From NCBI GenBank assembly GCA_003952965.2, contig CM025849.1, forward strand, positions 28,644,408-28,708,407: DNA of 64,000 bases, in the 5' to 3' direction. Positions 23,249 to 34,209 of this stretch are shown in pieces (the stretch's first letter is position 1; the number at the start of each line of letters is the position of its first letter). The DNA comes from Morella rubra. Lineage: Eukaryota; Streptophyta; Magnoliopsida; Fagales; Myricaceae. The notes under the pieces were generated by a model. The model did not search any database. It saw nothing but the letters and a program-made list of their open reading frames with translations, and was not told the DNA's origin. Both the position numbers and the translations under genes were made by a program.

Positions 23249-23390
23249 ATTTTTTTGCTTTTAATTCTAGAAAATTTTCAAAATGGATTGCTACGTGGAA
23301 TTTTTTCAAGTAATCGAGAATTTTTTTACTTTCAATTCTAGAAAATTTTCAAAATGGATTACTACTTGGGATTTTCTACAATATTACGAG
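23249..23390. repeat. 71-bp tandem duplication
   Basis: Two copies (23249-23319, 23320-23390) share CTAGAAAATTTTCAAAATGG with a few mismatches. They lie in the left sub-terminal part of the Harbinger element. Confidence 0.7.
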
Positions 23391-23503
23391 ATAGTAATAT
23401 TCCAATATGTTTTTGAGCTACCTCTCTTTTTTCTCTCTTTAAAGAAAATTCATGCATCCTATGCTATGAATTGGAACTCAAAAAGACAAGGAATAATACA
23501 TAA

Positions 23504-23716
23504 GGGATGTTTGGGAATGAAAATTTTTTGGATGAAAATTTTGGGAGTTTTGGGATTTGTGAAAAAGTAAAGATATTTTTAGATTTGATGAAAAGTAAAG
23601 AGAGAGAAGATTTAAATGAATATTATAAAAAAAATAAATTGAAGAGGAAAGAGAGATTATTTTATAATTTTTTAATGTGGATAAAAATTTTGGGGCGAAC
23701 AACACATAGATAGGGC
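23504..23716. mobile_element. possible Tourist-type MITE nested in the Harbinger element
   Basis: TAA flanks both ends (23501-23503, 23717-23719). The left end is GGGATGTTTGGGAATG. The right end (GGGGCGAACAACAC ... GGGC) is only a poor inverted match. The 213-bp AT-rich body has no coding capacity and resembles the MITE family at 38584. Confidence 0.45.
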
Positions 23717-23783
23717 TAAAAAATGAGCTTCCAAATTCATGCTCAATACGTATCATCCAATAAAGCATTCTAGAAATAGTAAA

Positions 23784-24781
23784 CTAGTCAAACCACAAAT
23801 AAAAGAGATTACACAAGTATTTTAAAAATCTGTAATTAACTCGTAAACATTTCAATGTCCATAACCCTGGTTGAAGAAATTCTCCAACCAATGCCTTTGC
23901 AAGGTTGACACTTTTCTTTATAAATGCTCTAGCAACAATTTGATTAGCCATCAAATAGTCAAAAGCTGATGAAAGCATAAGCTCATCAAAGCCCTCAATC
24001 TTCATTACGGCATCATAAAGATCATCAACAAAGGAGAAAGCATCCATTTTGGCAATTGATTTAGCAATATTGTCCATCTTCTCATCAATCATTGTATACT
24101 CACCCTCTAGTTTAAAATTAGCTCGATCTCTTTTTCTATTCAACCTTGATTTCGACGTTGTCGAATTAGAGTGCGTTTGTTTTTCACTTGACTTGTCTTC
24201 ACTTTCCATGTCTACTTCAACTGGTTCTTCCAAAACTAGATTGTTTTCTACTTAAACATCAATATGTGATCTTCCAAATCCACCAGTTGCTACATCTTTT
24301 TCCACAACTATTGCCATCTCATCATACATCTCAATCTTTTTGTTCAAAAAAGGCTTATGATCTGGGAATGCTGTTTAAAAAGAAAGAAAAGATAAATCAT
24401 CATATGTAAAAATATTATTTGTTAAAAGTAATAAAAGAATAATGAAACATTTTTATTTACATTTCATACATGTACTTCTTGGACATAAGTCTCTTTTGCA
24501 CATGTAACCATCTTCAAATTTTCATCCCAACCAAATCCATTTTTTGCACGAATTTTGACGATTGTGCTCCAAGTAGTCTTCACTGTTCGAAAATGGTTGT
24601 CAACATACTTAGGTTGACAATCAACCCCAAATTTTTTTGATATCTCTTTTGCAACGCGTGTAAATAAGGATGCTCTGAATGTATTAGAAGGCTTATTGCC
24701 CTTCTTAGTCTCGTCCGCTAAAATTTCAAGTAAATCGCGCAACATGGGTTTCGATCGCATAAAATTTTTGCCTTTCCCCAT
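23784..24781 (-). pseudogene. Harbinger second gene: Myb/SANT-like DNA-binding protein
   Basis: The start MGKGKNFMRS leads into a Myb/SANT-like trihelix domain (24750-24530): LRDLLEILADETKKGNKPSN, FTRVAKEISKKFGVDCQPK, VDNHFRTVKTTWSTI, a family found in plant PIF elements. A second exon starts near 24375 (FPDHKPFLNKKIEMYDEMAI) and continues to about 23860 (MDAFSFVDDLYDAVMKI). A TAA stop interrupts exon 2 near 24254, before VENNLVLEEPVEVDMESED, and the exon 1 to exon 2 splice does not keep frame with the sites visible. In this superfamily the protein binds the element ends and helps bring the transposase into the nucleus. Confidence 0.78.
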
Positions 24782-24999
24782 ATCTATAGGAACACAAAAA
24801 CATTATATATCAAAATCTAACATTTGTTTCGAATACCATGATTGGGATTTGAAAAATCACAAATGTTTCAAAATTACATAAGAAATGCAACAACAATACA
24901 AAAGAAAAAAAAAAACGAAAACTTAACATGCTACACATTCTCCCTAGATATGTAGTCTTCCCACATTACTTGTGCTATTGCGTCCCGTTTCATGTTTCA

Positions 25000-26350
25000 C
25001 TCTCTACTCTCTTCCCTCTCTTCTTTACGTGTTTGTTGGATTCTTTGACTCTCAGTCCAAGATGTTGCCTCCTTATTTACATCTTCCATAATCGAGTCTC
25101 TAGAATCAACTCCCATAATAAAGTTGTGAATAACTCCACAAGCTAATACTATCTCCACTTGTGTCGGGAATGACCAATATGGATTTGAATCTAACAAACG
25201 AAAACATTTCTTCAAAACTCCAAAACCTCTCTCTATAGTTGTTCGCCAAGAAGAATGTCGAAGATTGTATAATTCTTTCTCATTTTCTGGGGGTCGAGAA
25301 CTAAACTCTTTTAAATGATATTGAGTAGCACGATACGGGGAGAGAACTCCATTTCGATTTCCATAACCAGCATCACCAAGATAATATTTTCCTATACAAA
25401 ACCAAGATAAAAATAAGATTTCACCACAAACTATTAATTGTTTACAATTCAAAAAATATTTTTCCTCTAATTAATAGAATACCTTCAGGTATAGTAAATC
25501 CACCTGGTCTAGAAAGTGCATCCCTCAAGACACGAGAATCATGTGCACTTCTTTCCCATTCAGCAAGTACATAAGTAAATTTGAGATAAAAAGTAATAGC
25601 AGCTAAAACATTTTGTGTTATGTCTCCTTTACGATTACGAAATCTCCCTTGAATCTCAATTGGGGCAGATGCACGAATATGGGTTCCATCTATAGCTCCT
25701 ACACAATCCTATTAATAGACGTCACATAAACCAATAAAATGTTATATTCTTTAGTCAGATGTTTTGACTTTGTTTTTTCATAACACTAAATGCTTAAAGC
25801 CATTGACACTCACCTTAAAGAATGGATAAAATCGCTTACTAGTCCTTATCTCTGGAGGTATAGAGCCATCAGGTTGTTTGATAACAAATGTGTATAGCCG
25901 CCGTAAAATTGCTTTAAGAACAAGTCCAAAGTATGGTGCACAGTCTCTCTTGATCGAAATAATCTTCCACCAACCACTCGAAGCCTCACACTATGTCCAA
26001 CAATATGTAAGAACAAAAATAGTTGTTCCTTAATGGACATGCGAATAGTCTCATGTAGTAAACAGTTCTCAGCAAGAGTTTTGCATAACTTAAAAAATAC
26101 AGTTGGTTTCATTCATATTTGGTCGATACAGCGATAATCAACTCCATAAACAATACTATTGATATATATATCTCTTTTTCGTGAGCTTGATTAATATGGA
26201 GTTGTCTAGGTAATCGATTGAGCTTACGTCTAATGTCATCTAGAATTAAACGACCCACAACCATAACACAAACAGATGCCATAACTGCTGCCTTTTTCTG
26301 ATTATCATCCGTGTATACAAGAGAAATCAGGCGCTTGTTGAGAGATAAAA
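25000..26350 (-). pseudogene. PIF/Harbinger transposase (DDE_4 family), nearly intact
   Basis: On the minus strand an N-terminal region (DDNQKKAAVMASVCVMVVG) is followed by MKPTVFFKLCKTLAEN and VGHSVRLRVVGGRLFRSRET. The catalytic part has the three expected acidic residues: D in VGAIDGTHI (about 25690), D in YYLGDAGYG (about 25374) and E in TIERGFGVLKK (about 25233). Two introns are visible with good sites: GTGAGTG near 25815 to AATAG near 25711, and GTATTC near 25482 to TTGTATAG near 25394. The breaks are a TGA before MKPTV (about 26113) and one frameshift near 25930, between HHTLDL and ILRRLYTFV. Everything else reads through, so the copy died recently or carries sequencing errors. The enzyme would excise and insert the element at TWA sites in the nucleus. 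Confidence 0.85.
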
Positions 26351-26389
26351 TGATTATATCAGAAAAACAGTTTAAAATTCCTTAAACTA

Positions 26390-27299
26390 AATAAATCACA
26401 AGTACAATTTCTAAATTCCTAATCGGAGTCTGACAAGTCCAGACATCTCATTGACAAACATTAACCTTCAATATATATATATATAGTCGCATTTCATCTA
26501 ATCGAAGCAACTCATAGAAATCGATGTGTAAACAGAACTAGCATTCAAAAAGCAGTTCATAACTTCTTGTTTTTAAGGTCATTAAATCAACGATAGAATT
26601 TTAGATATAATATTCTAATCTCTTCAAATATATGGCATTTACATTTGTACTAGGTGACCAACATGTTCAGCATACCAAATAATCAAAATAGAAATGAACA
26701 AAGATGACAAAAGCGTTTACCCAATGTTGTAATTTTCAGTGTTCTGCACTAACAAAATTCAAGCATCTAGTTTAGTTACCTTTGTTATTCTAACCTCCCT
26801 ACATTACATGTACATTCAGTAAACATTCAATAGCACATTCAGCAATCTATGGAGAAAATTCTGCAGCTTTGAGATGCTCTCTTGTTCCAGTTTATTTTTC
26901 CAGCAACAAGGACAACAATCCAAATGTATTTTATTTTTCCTATACTTGTATTCTATTTAACTATTAACCTCACTTACATTCTTCACAAGACACAAGAAGA
27001 TAATCCAATCACCACAATAATTTTCTAGCATCTTGTTGTTTGTTCATCACATAACTGTTCATCAAATCTTTCTATCTTTCAACAGAACCCATATGAAACG
27101 AAATTACAGCAGCAACATAGCTTGTTTCCAGCAACAATTAATTCAATGATGCTCGTTTTCTGCAAAATATAACGAAGACCAATAGCACCATACTAGCATA
27201 AATGACAGCAATCATCAAGACAATAGCTCATTTCCAACAAAGTCTACAAATGAGTAGATTACAGAATCATGAGCAATGTCCAGCAAATATTTTCAACAG
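26390..27299. other. intron-like segment between captured ARFRP1 exon and transposase
   Basis: AT-rich with no ORF. On the minus strand it contains several TTGCTGGAAA-like repeats. It would be the first intron of any transcript started from the captured head. It is not decided how much of it comes from the ARFRP1 gene and how much from the transposon. Confidence 0.35.
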
Positions 27300-27890
27300 C
27301 AACTTCAGCATTTCAAAAATCATGTAACAGAGTTCAGTAATCAAAACAGGAGAAGAGAAGCTGATGCATTACTGTTTTCCCAGCCTTGTCGATTCCAAGA
27401 ATGAGTACATGAAACTTGGTCTTACTAAACATATACTTCCAAAGTCCATAAAAAAATGAGAACATCTCTGAAGAAAATGCAGAGAAACGAAATTCCAGAA
27501 TGCGAGGTTGTTTACCCAAAAAAACAAGGAAAGTCCAGGGGAAGAAAGCACTACCATCGTTTCCAGTCGTAAATCTAGAAAGTCTAAGTACCCCAAATAT
27601 TGCAAGCAAAAAAGAAACCAAAATAGAATCTAATAGAAAGGATTTACTTGATTATGACACAACCACAATAAATCTAGACAGAAATTACCTGAATTTGTGC
27701 TCAATGTTTAGATTCGAGACTTCAAAATGTCGCGAAGAACCGATTTCAATATCCCCAGAAGAGAGAGAGAGAGATTGGGAGCAAGAAGTCTGCGAGAAGG
27801 GGGAGAAGAGTCGAGTGAAATGTCAGGAGAGGTTGGGAAAAGAAGATTCAGGACTTTTAAAAAAGAAGCCGCTTTTCAGAAAGTTAGGGT
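27300..27890 (-). pseudogene. captured promoter, 5' UTR and first exon of an ARFRP1-type GTPase gene
   Basis: On the minus strand ATG at 27465-27463 opens 31 codons: MFSFFYGLWKYMFSKTKFHV, then LILGIDKAGKT. This is the N-terminus of ARFRP1-type ADP-ribosylation factor-related GTPases, including the G1 box GIDKAGKT. The codons end at 27373 directly before GTAATG, an intact splice donor. Upstream is a 5' UTR exon (ending CAG at 27689) followed by a GTAATT donor, and a TTTTCTTCAG acceptor sits just before the ATG, so a 5' UTR intron was captured too. Introns rule out a processed cDNA; this is a genomic DNA capture. The rest of the GTPase (switch regions, NKxD) is absent. The fragment lies within the Harbinger ends, next to the right terminus and upstream of the transposase in the same direction. 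Confidence 0.82.
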
Positions 27891-28007
27891 ATATTTTATG
27901 TTGACCGAAACTCATTTCCATTGACTGCAGTTTTACAAAACATCCAAACATCGGAAAGTAAGTAATATGCTTTACAAAAACAAGAATACAATGAAACAAA
28001 CGGACCC

Positions 28008-28261
28008 TAAAAGAAAGGAAAAACAGATGCTCGTGTTTGGTTGAGATGGAAATAGGACATGGGGGATCTCGTTCCACCATGGCTACTTCAAGAAGGGTGG
28101 AGAGGGGAAGGGAAGGAGGAAGCACCTCAAACCCCTCCACAGGTTGGTAGTGCCAGAAGACCTCCCTTGCCGTGGAGGGGATAGTCTCCATTCCTCCACC
28201 CTACGTGATGGATAGAAACTACACCCACTAGCACTAGTTAGGGTGTTAGCTTATGGGTTTT
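28008..28261. other. intergenic, no feature seen
   Basis: Target copy TAA at 28008-28010, then unassigned GC-balanced sequence. Its minus strand is partly open with no known family. Confidence 0.3.
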
Positions 28262-28700
28262 TTCTTTTTTTTTAAAAAAAAAATAATAATAACATGAAAT
28301 CAGTCCTCAAATAAGGCCCTGCCGTAAACCACAGAGTCATCATAACAAATAATGTCGGGAGGAATATCCTCAAGCTTAAGCTCCGCCCGAGATGTCTGGT
28401 CGTTGCACCAACTAGCAAGCTTGTGTGCCATAAAGTTGCCTTCCCTAGGGGTCCACGTAAAGAGCCAGAGAGGGTGTAAGCACATGAGAGCTCGTATGGT
28501 GATCACTTCAGCTTCGATGCACCAGTCAGGGGTAGAATTAAAGTCCACTACTTGGGTAACCAGGTTCTTCGCGTCACCTTCTAAACAGAGATCCATATCC
28601 TTCAAAATCCTCCGCCAGAGCACAGGCCCAAATCCTTCGGTCGAACTTATTATAATAAGGTTTGTTAATGTGGCTTCATCCAGGCCAATTTCTTTTTGTA
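28262..28700 (-). mobile_element. 3' end of a LINE with an RNase H-like domain
   Basis: The minus-strand frame 28623-28300 reads LWRRILKDMDLCLEGDAKNL ... CLHPLWLFTWTPREGNFMAH, then KLASWCNDQT, the RNase H-like C-terminus of plant L1 LINE ORF2 proteins. A T-rich tract at 28259-28272 on the plus strand is the poly-A tail. It is 5'-truncated with no zinc-binding or reverse transcriptase part, and is less damaged within the remaining frame than the 8189-9535 copy. Confidence 0.75.
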
Positions 28701-28953
28701 GGTGAATGGACCTCTCGGATTTTTCGCTGGTTCTATCAGCTTGTTGCCTTTCGTGGGCTTTCCACCTTTTATAGGTTTCTTCCTGCCCGTTTAGATTGGT
28801 AAGACATTAGGCTCTTTTGCTTGTTGGTCTGTCCCTCTATATAGGGTATAATTTGTGAGCTGTTATGACTGAAAAAAAGAAAAAAGAATCGACCTCTGGG
28901 ATGCCCTTATGACAGGGAAAGCCTAAAATAAGTCGCCATAAATATCACGACCA
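28701..28953. other. possible short retroposon tail on the plus strand
   Basis: Text around 28760-28885 ends in GACTGAAAAAAAGAAAAAAG, resembling a plus-strand retroposon tail. No domain is visible. Confidence 0.25.
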
Positions 28954-29071
28954 TAGGCATTAAAAAAAGCTTGATCTGGTTAAGGTGACGAATTAGGCAT
29001 TAAAAAAGCTTGGTCTGCTTAAGGTGAGGAATTAAGCATTAAAAAAGCTTGGTCTGCTTAAGGTGAGGAAT
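28954..29071. repeat. tandem repeat, three copies of 39-40 bp
   Basis: Copies at 28954-28993, 28994-29032 and 29033-29071 share GCATTAAAAAAGCTTGGTCT and CTTAAGGTGAGGAAT with few mismatches. Confidence 0.9.
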
Positions 29072-30453
29072 TATGCACACGTCAAATATTTGTGATAAGA
29101 AAAAAGGCGGTAGATTAAATGATATTCACGAAGTAGAAATATGGGGGAGATTTTTTTTGGGAGGGGGTGGTGGGGAGAAAAACTGCAAAGCATTCATGAG
29201 GATGATTTCAAAGAGAGCATGGTAGGACCCCACTTGAAACAAAACTAGTCGAAGGTACAGTGCAAAAGTAGTGTCCAATAGAAGTCATTCAAGCGCAAAG
29301 ACATCAAATCAGACGAAGCTCGGTTGACAAATCAGTGAAAAAGAAGCCTTTGAGAAGCTCATGGACACCAGAGAACATGTAGAGCAGTACGGCGGGTTAT
29401 ACAATAGGCGTTAATGCAGAAGGAGAAGGAGTTTTATTCTCAAATAAGTTAAGCAAAGCACGTTTTAGGGTTGGAATAAGATCTCGTGTAATTATTTTTT
29501 TTCTCGAATTATACGGTATAATTCATAAAGTGATATATAATAAGTAAATTCTCGCTATTTATATAAAATTCTAAATATGAGTCACGATGTAGTTCAGTTA
29601 TTATATCTATTTCAGATAAAAAATTATAAAAAATTCTAATTCGTTTGTGTTCAAACGTCCTGTCGACTCATAACGTCACTCTTTTTTAACTTGCGTGACT
29701 ACTAGGAAAAGGAGAAAAGAAAACAGAAATTACAGGACCAAAGAACTACTGCTGTGTCTTTTTGGCAACAGTGATCGGAGTTTTTTGTGGTTAACGACCA
29801 GGCGTAGAATCTCAAGTCTAAAGCAATGGAGGGACAAGAACATCAAATTGATTGTCCAATTTCCTCGTGTTGTTACGTTTGTCTACTCCAAAGGGCTATA
29901 GTTTATGAACCAGAATAATGGACTTTCTACTAACTGGAGGAACCAAATTCAGATAGGCAAAGTGCGTTCAATTCCTCTTCGATTTACCGTTCAACATAGC
30001 CGATGCGTGAAACGAATCTAGAGGAACACGTCCCAAGAGTCAACCCATTAAGATAAGTGTTCGTTGGTGGATTGGCCCTTTTACTTTTATAGGCTGTTCA
30101 TAATTTTAATTTCTTGACATTTCATGATTCTCGTACTTAAGTTCAGGTTGAGAGAATCAAGAGTTGCATCAGCACGTTTTAAGACTTTGATATGGGAATT
30201 GAACGAATTTAAGAAAAAAAAAGGAGGAATTCGGGAAAGCAGAGACTTGGGAATTCGGGAGGAAGTTGCGTTATAAATAATTTGTAATATTAAGGGATCA
30301 TGATTAGTATCGCCAAGTCTAATCTCAATTATTAGGTAAAAAAGTTTCCTAATCTGTTATCTTTTATTCTCACCCCTAAGAATAGGAATAGCACAGAGAG
30401 AGATTTTGACATGATCGAATCGACCATTAGAGCAAGAAATTTATTTATTTATT
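29072..30453. other. intergenic, no feature seen
   Basis: Low-complexity G-rich patch at 29150-29180 (gggagggggtggtgggg). Otherwise AT-rich sequence without coding signal. Confidence 0.4.
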
Positions 30454-30695
30454 TATTAGAATTATTAGAGTCTCACATTGCTAAATCAATGTGGGCGATT
30501 GTAATTAAAGGCTTATAAATAAGTCTCTCTATAATCTCTCATCAACACATCAATGAATACACTAATCTACCCAGTTGGACCTTCCTACAGTGGATGTAGG
30601 TCTATAGACCGAACCACTTAAATCTTGTCTCACTTCTCTCTTTCTCTCTCTCTTAATCTAAATTATTTTTCTCTCTTTTATTTTTATTCTTAACA
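30454..30695 (+). repeat. left LTR of the TRIM-like element
   Basis: Starts TATTAGAATTATTAGAGTC and ends TTCTTAACA. Roughly 90% identical to 31109-31351 by eye. Confidence 0.85.
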
Positions 30696-31108
30696 TGGTA
30701 TCAGAGCCATTTCAATCCTATAGCCAAATTATCCTTTAGTTCTTTTGTTGGGCTTTCCGGCGTCCATCCGGCAAACTTCTGGCATCTTCTCTCGGGCCTT
30801 CTGACACCCCATCCGGCATCACTCCGGCAACCTTCCAGCATCCTCTCTCGGGCCTTCCGGCGTCCTCTCTCGAGCCTTCCGGTGCCCCGTCTGACATTCC
30901 TCCAGCGAACGTCCTACAACCCTCTCCAATCGCTGGCCTCTCTCCAATCAGATTCCGACTATATTCAGGCGTCCACCCTTATTCGATCTGCTTCCGGCCA
31001 TCATCCAACGACTATCCGGTCATCCTCCAATGCCATTTTTTTTCTTATGGGGAATTCATTTTTGTCAGTCCAAACTCAACATGTGTCCACCTTGAGCTTG
31101 TGGGAGAG

Positions 31109-31351
31109 TATTAGAGTTATTAGAGTCCACATTGCTAAAATAATGTGGGCTATTGTAATCAGAGGCTTATAAATAAGCCTCTCTGTAATCTCTCATCAAC
31201 ATATCAGTGAGTACACTAATCTGCCCAGTTAAGCCTTCCCACAGTGGATATAGGTTTATAGACCGAACCACTTAAATCTCGTGTCTCACTTCTATCTTTC
31301 TCTCTCTCTTAGTCTAAATTATTTTTCTCTCTTTTATTTTTATTCTTAACA
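31109..31351 (+). repeat. right LTR of the TRIM-like element
   Basis: Starts TATTAGAGTTATTAGAGTC and ends TTCTTAACA. The terminal TG expected for an LTR has become TA in both copies. Confidence 0.85.
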
Positions 31352-31684
31352 TTTTCAAACAATAAAAACATCTTAATCTATATATATACACACAATTCTA
31401 TATTACGGATATTTACCATAATAAAACATCGACCAAGAACTTAGAAAATAAGGTTAAATAGTTTTTTCACTCATAGATGTTTTAAGATTTTGATACATTG
31501 CACTATAACTTATCAATTTTGTTATATTTTATTTATCAACTACTAATTATTTACACTTAACGTCATCGATCATTAATTTAGACCGAAATAGATATTATTT
31601 TCAATAAAATGACAATTTTACCTCTATAATTTGTTAAGTGTACAAAGATAATAATTTAGAGGCAAAATATCACAAAATTAATAG
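31352..31684. other. diverged arm of a foldback-type repeat
   Basis: From about 31452 (ggttaaatagttttttcac ... gacaattttacctctataat) the text resembles the stretch at 37693-37870. Both look like single arms of the same old MITE family. Confidence 0.35.
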
Positions 31685-32305
31685 TAAGGGAAAAATACAT
31701 TTTGTACTCATGAATTATAGGAGTACCGACACTTTTCACCTCCATCTTTTAATTCGATACATTGAACTCATAAACTTTTAAAATTCGTCGATTTGTACCT
31801 CATAGTCGAATTAGCCGTTAAATATGACGGTAAATACCAACATGTCATTTACGTGATTCACTTCCACCTATTATGCCCATTTTGCCTTTTAGAAAAATAT
31901 ATTTTGCACTCCCGTCTTCCAATTTCGTTATATAAATCTTTTGTCTATCAGTTGAACATCATGATTTAAGGAACTTCTTGATTTGCATCAGTTAATCAAA
32001 TGGGTGAAAAGTGACACGAAAATATCACGAAATTAGAAAACTGGAGGTGCAAAGTGTCAGTAATCTCATAGTTAAAGGTGCAAAGTGTATCGTCTCCAAA
32101 AAGCAAAATGGACATAACAAGAGAGAGTGAATCACGTGGACAATACGTGAGTATTTACCGTGAAACTTAACGGTTAATTTGGCTATGAGGTATAAATTAA
32201 TAAATTTTAAAAGTTTATAAACTTAATGCCACGAAATTAAAAAAAGGAGAGTATAAAATATTAATACCCGTAATTGAGGAGTCTAAAAGTATATTTTTCA
32301 CCTTA
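31685..32305. mobile_element. foldback MITE with about 210-bp arms
   Basis: The left arm begins TAAGGGAAAAATACATTTTG. The right arm, reverse-complemented, begins TAAGGTGAAAAATATACTTT. Matching inner blocks include ACCTCATAGTCGAATTAGCC against ACCTCATAGCCAAATTAACC, and CACGTGATTCACT near both inner ends. There is no coding capacity. Arms are about 80% alike, so this is an older copy than 7628-8015. Confidence 0.75.
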
Positions 32306-33973
32306 CAGTTAGAAGGTGTAATACGTCGATAACCGAACAGCGGGTGGGCATTATTTTTTCCTAGAAAATGTACACGTTTTGTCAATTGAAGCGATAAAGA
32401 CTTGTCATCAACAAAATCCTTTGGTAAGAAAACCGACAAATGCGACGCGGACAACAAAAAACTGTGTCAAATCAACGAAACGAATCCACCGACGGAGTTT
32501 AAAGCTAAAGAGTGTTGTTCAAAGTTTGATGTTGTCAGCCTGTCCTTGCAAAAGACATAGCTTATCTTAGAGGCTCAACCAAAACCTGCTAACTCCAAAA
32601 ATACCGATCTTATCCTGAATTCTCTGCACCTACTTTACAATACATTATTGGATCAGCGGGTTTTAGCTTGACCACCTCTTGTTTGTTCTGTTGAAAACTG
32701 TTCAGTCTTAAAAGATTTAAGAGAATAAAAGAAAATTTGAAAAGTTTTTTCGGGAGAGTGAACATAGATAGAAAAATAAAAAATAAATAAATAACATTTT
32801 TAGTTCACAAATTACAAAGGGGTTTTACAGTACTTTACACTCTCAATCAAAATTTTCAATCAAATTAAATAGAAATAATAATAATATCCTGATTCACTTT
32901 GCATATTTTTATCTCCGAAGAAGTATTTTTATAATCCATAATGTTACTATCATTTTAAGTATTAACAAACTCAATTTCGTATAATTTTGATTAAAAAAAA
33001 ATATACTCAACGTGTCAGAAATAGAAAATTTGAAGGTTAAATGCCTTAAAAGCAATAATTTAGGATGGAAGTTGTAAAATTTTATATACTTCCTAAGTGA
33101 AAAGAAAAACTTCTCTGAAAAATCGAGAATTTTTTTTTTCAATTTTGTGAGAGCTGTCTAAAGATTTAGTAAAATAGGGTGGATATAAATCTCAGCACAA
33201 TTTATCTATCTCGAGAAACTTTCTTGCAATTGATTAGTCTTCCGTCCAATTTTATGGTCAACCAAATCAAAACCTTGTCACATGAGAAAAGAAAATTTTA
33301 ATGTATGTACAAAATTAAAAGAGTGATTAACGTGCAAACATCAATTGTGATCGAAGGCCAATCCTTGGATTCATTGAGGATTAGTCAATTTGGGTCGTCA
33401 GTAAACCGGAAAAGAATAATGTTTCTACTTGCCCAAAAGAACAGACAAAAGAGTTAATTAATATTTCTCTCCTAATTAACACGTAAGAATGACAAATCTT
33501 TCAATTAATTAGCTCAACTTGTACATTATTAATACAACATTTGATATTTGATCTTGTCAGGCATGATGCAGCTCATGGATTTTGAACTCAAATTCTCACA
33601 AACTAGTTCTCGAGTCAAGTCGTTGTTCTTATCTTTTCTCCAACAGTAGAAGCTGTACCCTCGACCCCACGTCCGGCGGCTAGCTGCCTCCTCTAATATT
33701 TTATATAAAGGAAGAAAAAGAAAGATATAAAACTATACATTATAAAACTATTTATACATTATATCACCTCGTGCTGAGCTGAGCTTGAGGAATTATTAAT
33801 ATTCAAGTTTTAATTTTAATGCGTGAAGTTGTCACATGTGGACCAATTATAGCTAGCCTTTTCAGATGAGAAAATATATTTTTAATTGCAGCCAAAGAAT
33901 TCTGACCAGTAAAATATTATTATTATTATTGGCAACGTGCATATGTTTTTAACTAGTTTGAAGATGATGCAAA
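32306..33973. other. intergenic, no feature seen
   Basis: AT-rich with no convincing ORF or repeat. GC rises slightly at 33640-33700. Confidence 0.4.
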
Positions 33974-34115
33974 AGTTTGAATTGTTCTTGCATTGGCTCG
34001 TCATCTTAGAACCAACAAGCTACCTCACGACTGTTGAAGAAAAAAGTTTGAATTGTTCTTGCATTGGCTCGTCATCTTAGAACCGATTAGCTAACTCATG
34101 ACCGTTGAAGAAAAA
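33974..34115. repeat. 71-bp tandem duplication
   Basis: Copies 33974-34044 and 34045-34115 share TTGTTCTTGCATTGGCTCGT and the following TCATCTTAGAACC. They differ at a handful of sites. Confidence 0.9.
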
Positions 34116-34201
34116 TTGTCAAAGAAAGAAAAAAATTGCTTGTAAGGCACAAGAGGGTTATTTTCCTTTTTCACAAAAGCTGTCTACAGTCCATGCTTGT
34201 A

Positions 34202-34209
34202 TGCGTGCT
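34202..34209. repeat. hAT target duplication, left (TGCGTGCT)
   Basis: It matches TGCATACT at 34892-34899 in six of eight bases. Confidence 0.55.

Larger units (their letters stand above)
22990..28007 (-). mobile_element. PIF/Harbinger transposon with a captured host gene head
   Basis: The left end reads GAATCCGTTTGTTTCGTTG. The right end, reverse-complemented, reads GGGTCCGTTTGTTTCATTG. Both are followed by similar sub-terminal sequence (GGTAAAGCAG and TGTAAAGCAT). TAA flanks both sides (22987-22989 and 28008-28010), the 3-bp duplication of this superfamily. In 5018 bp it carries, all on the minus strand, the right-end ARFRP1 head (27890-27300), the transposase (26350-25000) and the Myb-like partner gene (24781-23784). 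A small MITE and a 71-bp tandem duplication sit at the left end. Both element genes have at least one frame break, so it is probably no longer autonomous. Confidence 0.87.
30454..31351 (+). mobile_element. TRIM-like short LTR retroelement
   Basis: Two direct LTRs of 242-243 bp flank a 413-bp interior. The primer-binding site TGGTATCAGAGC (30696-30707), complementary to initiator methionine tRNA, directly follows the left LTR. A purine-rich tract (GTGGGAGAG, 31100-31108) directly precedes the right LTR. Each LTR contains CTTATAAATAAG as a TATA-like box. The interior has degenerate CTCTCGGGCCTTCCGGC repeats and no gag or pol. The total of 898 bp fits terminal-repeat retrotransposons in miniature, which use proteins from autonomous relatives. 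A target duplication is not evident (TTATT against TTTTC). Confidence 0.85.

Noticed and set aside
27500..27904. 134-codon plus-strand ORF near the Harbinger right end
   Set aside because: It is antisense to the captured ARFRP1 5' UTR and promoter, with low-complexity Arg/Glu content from GA repeats.
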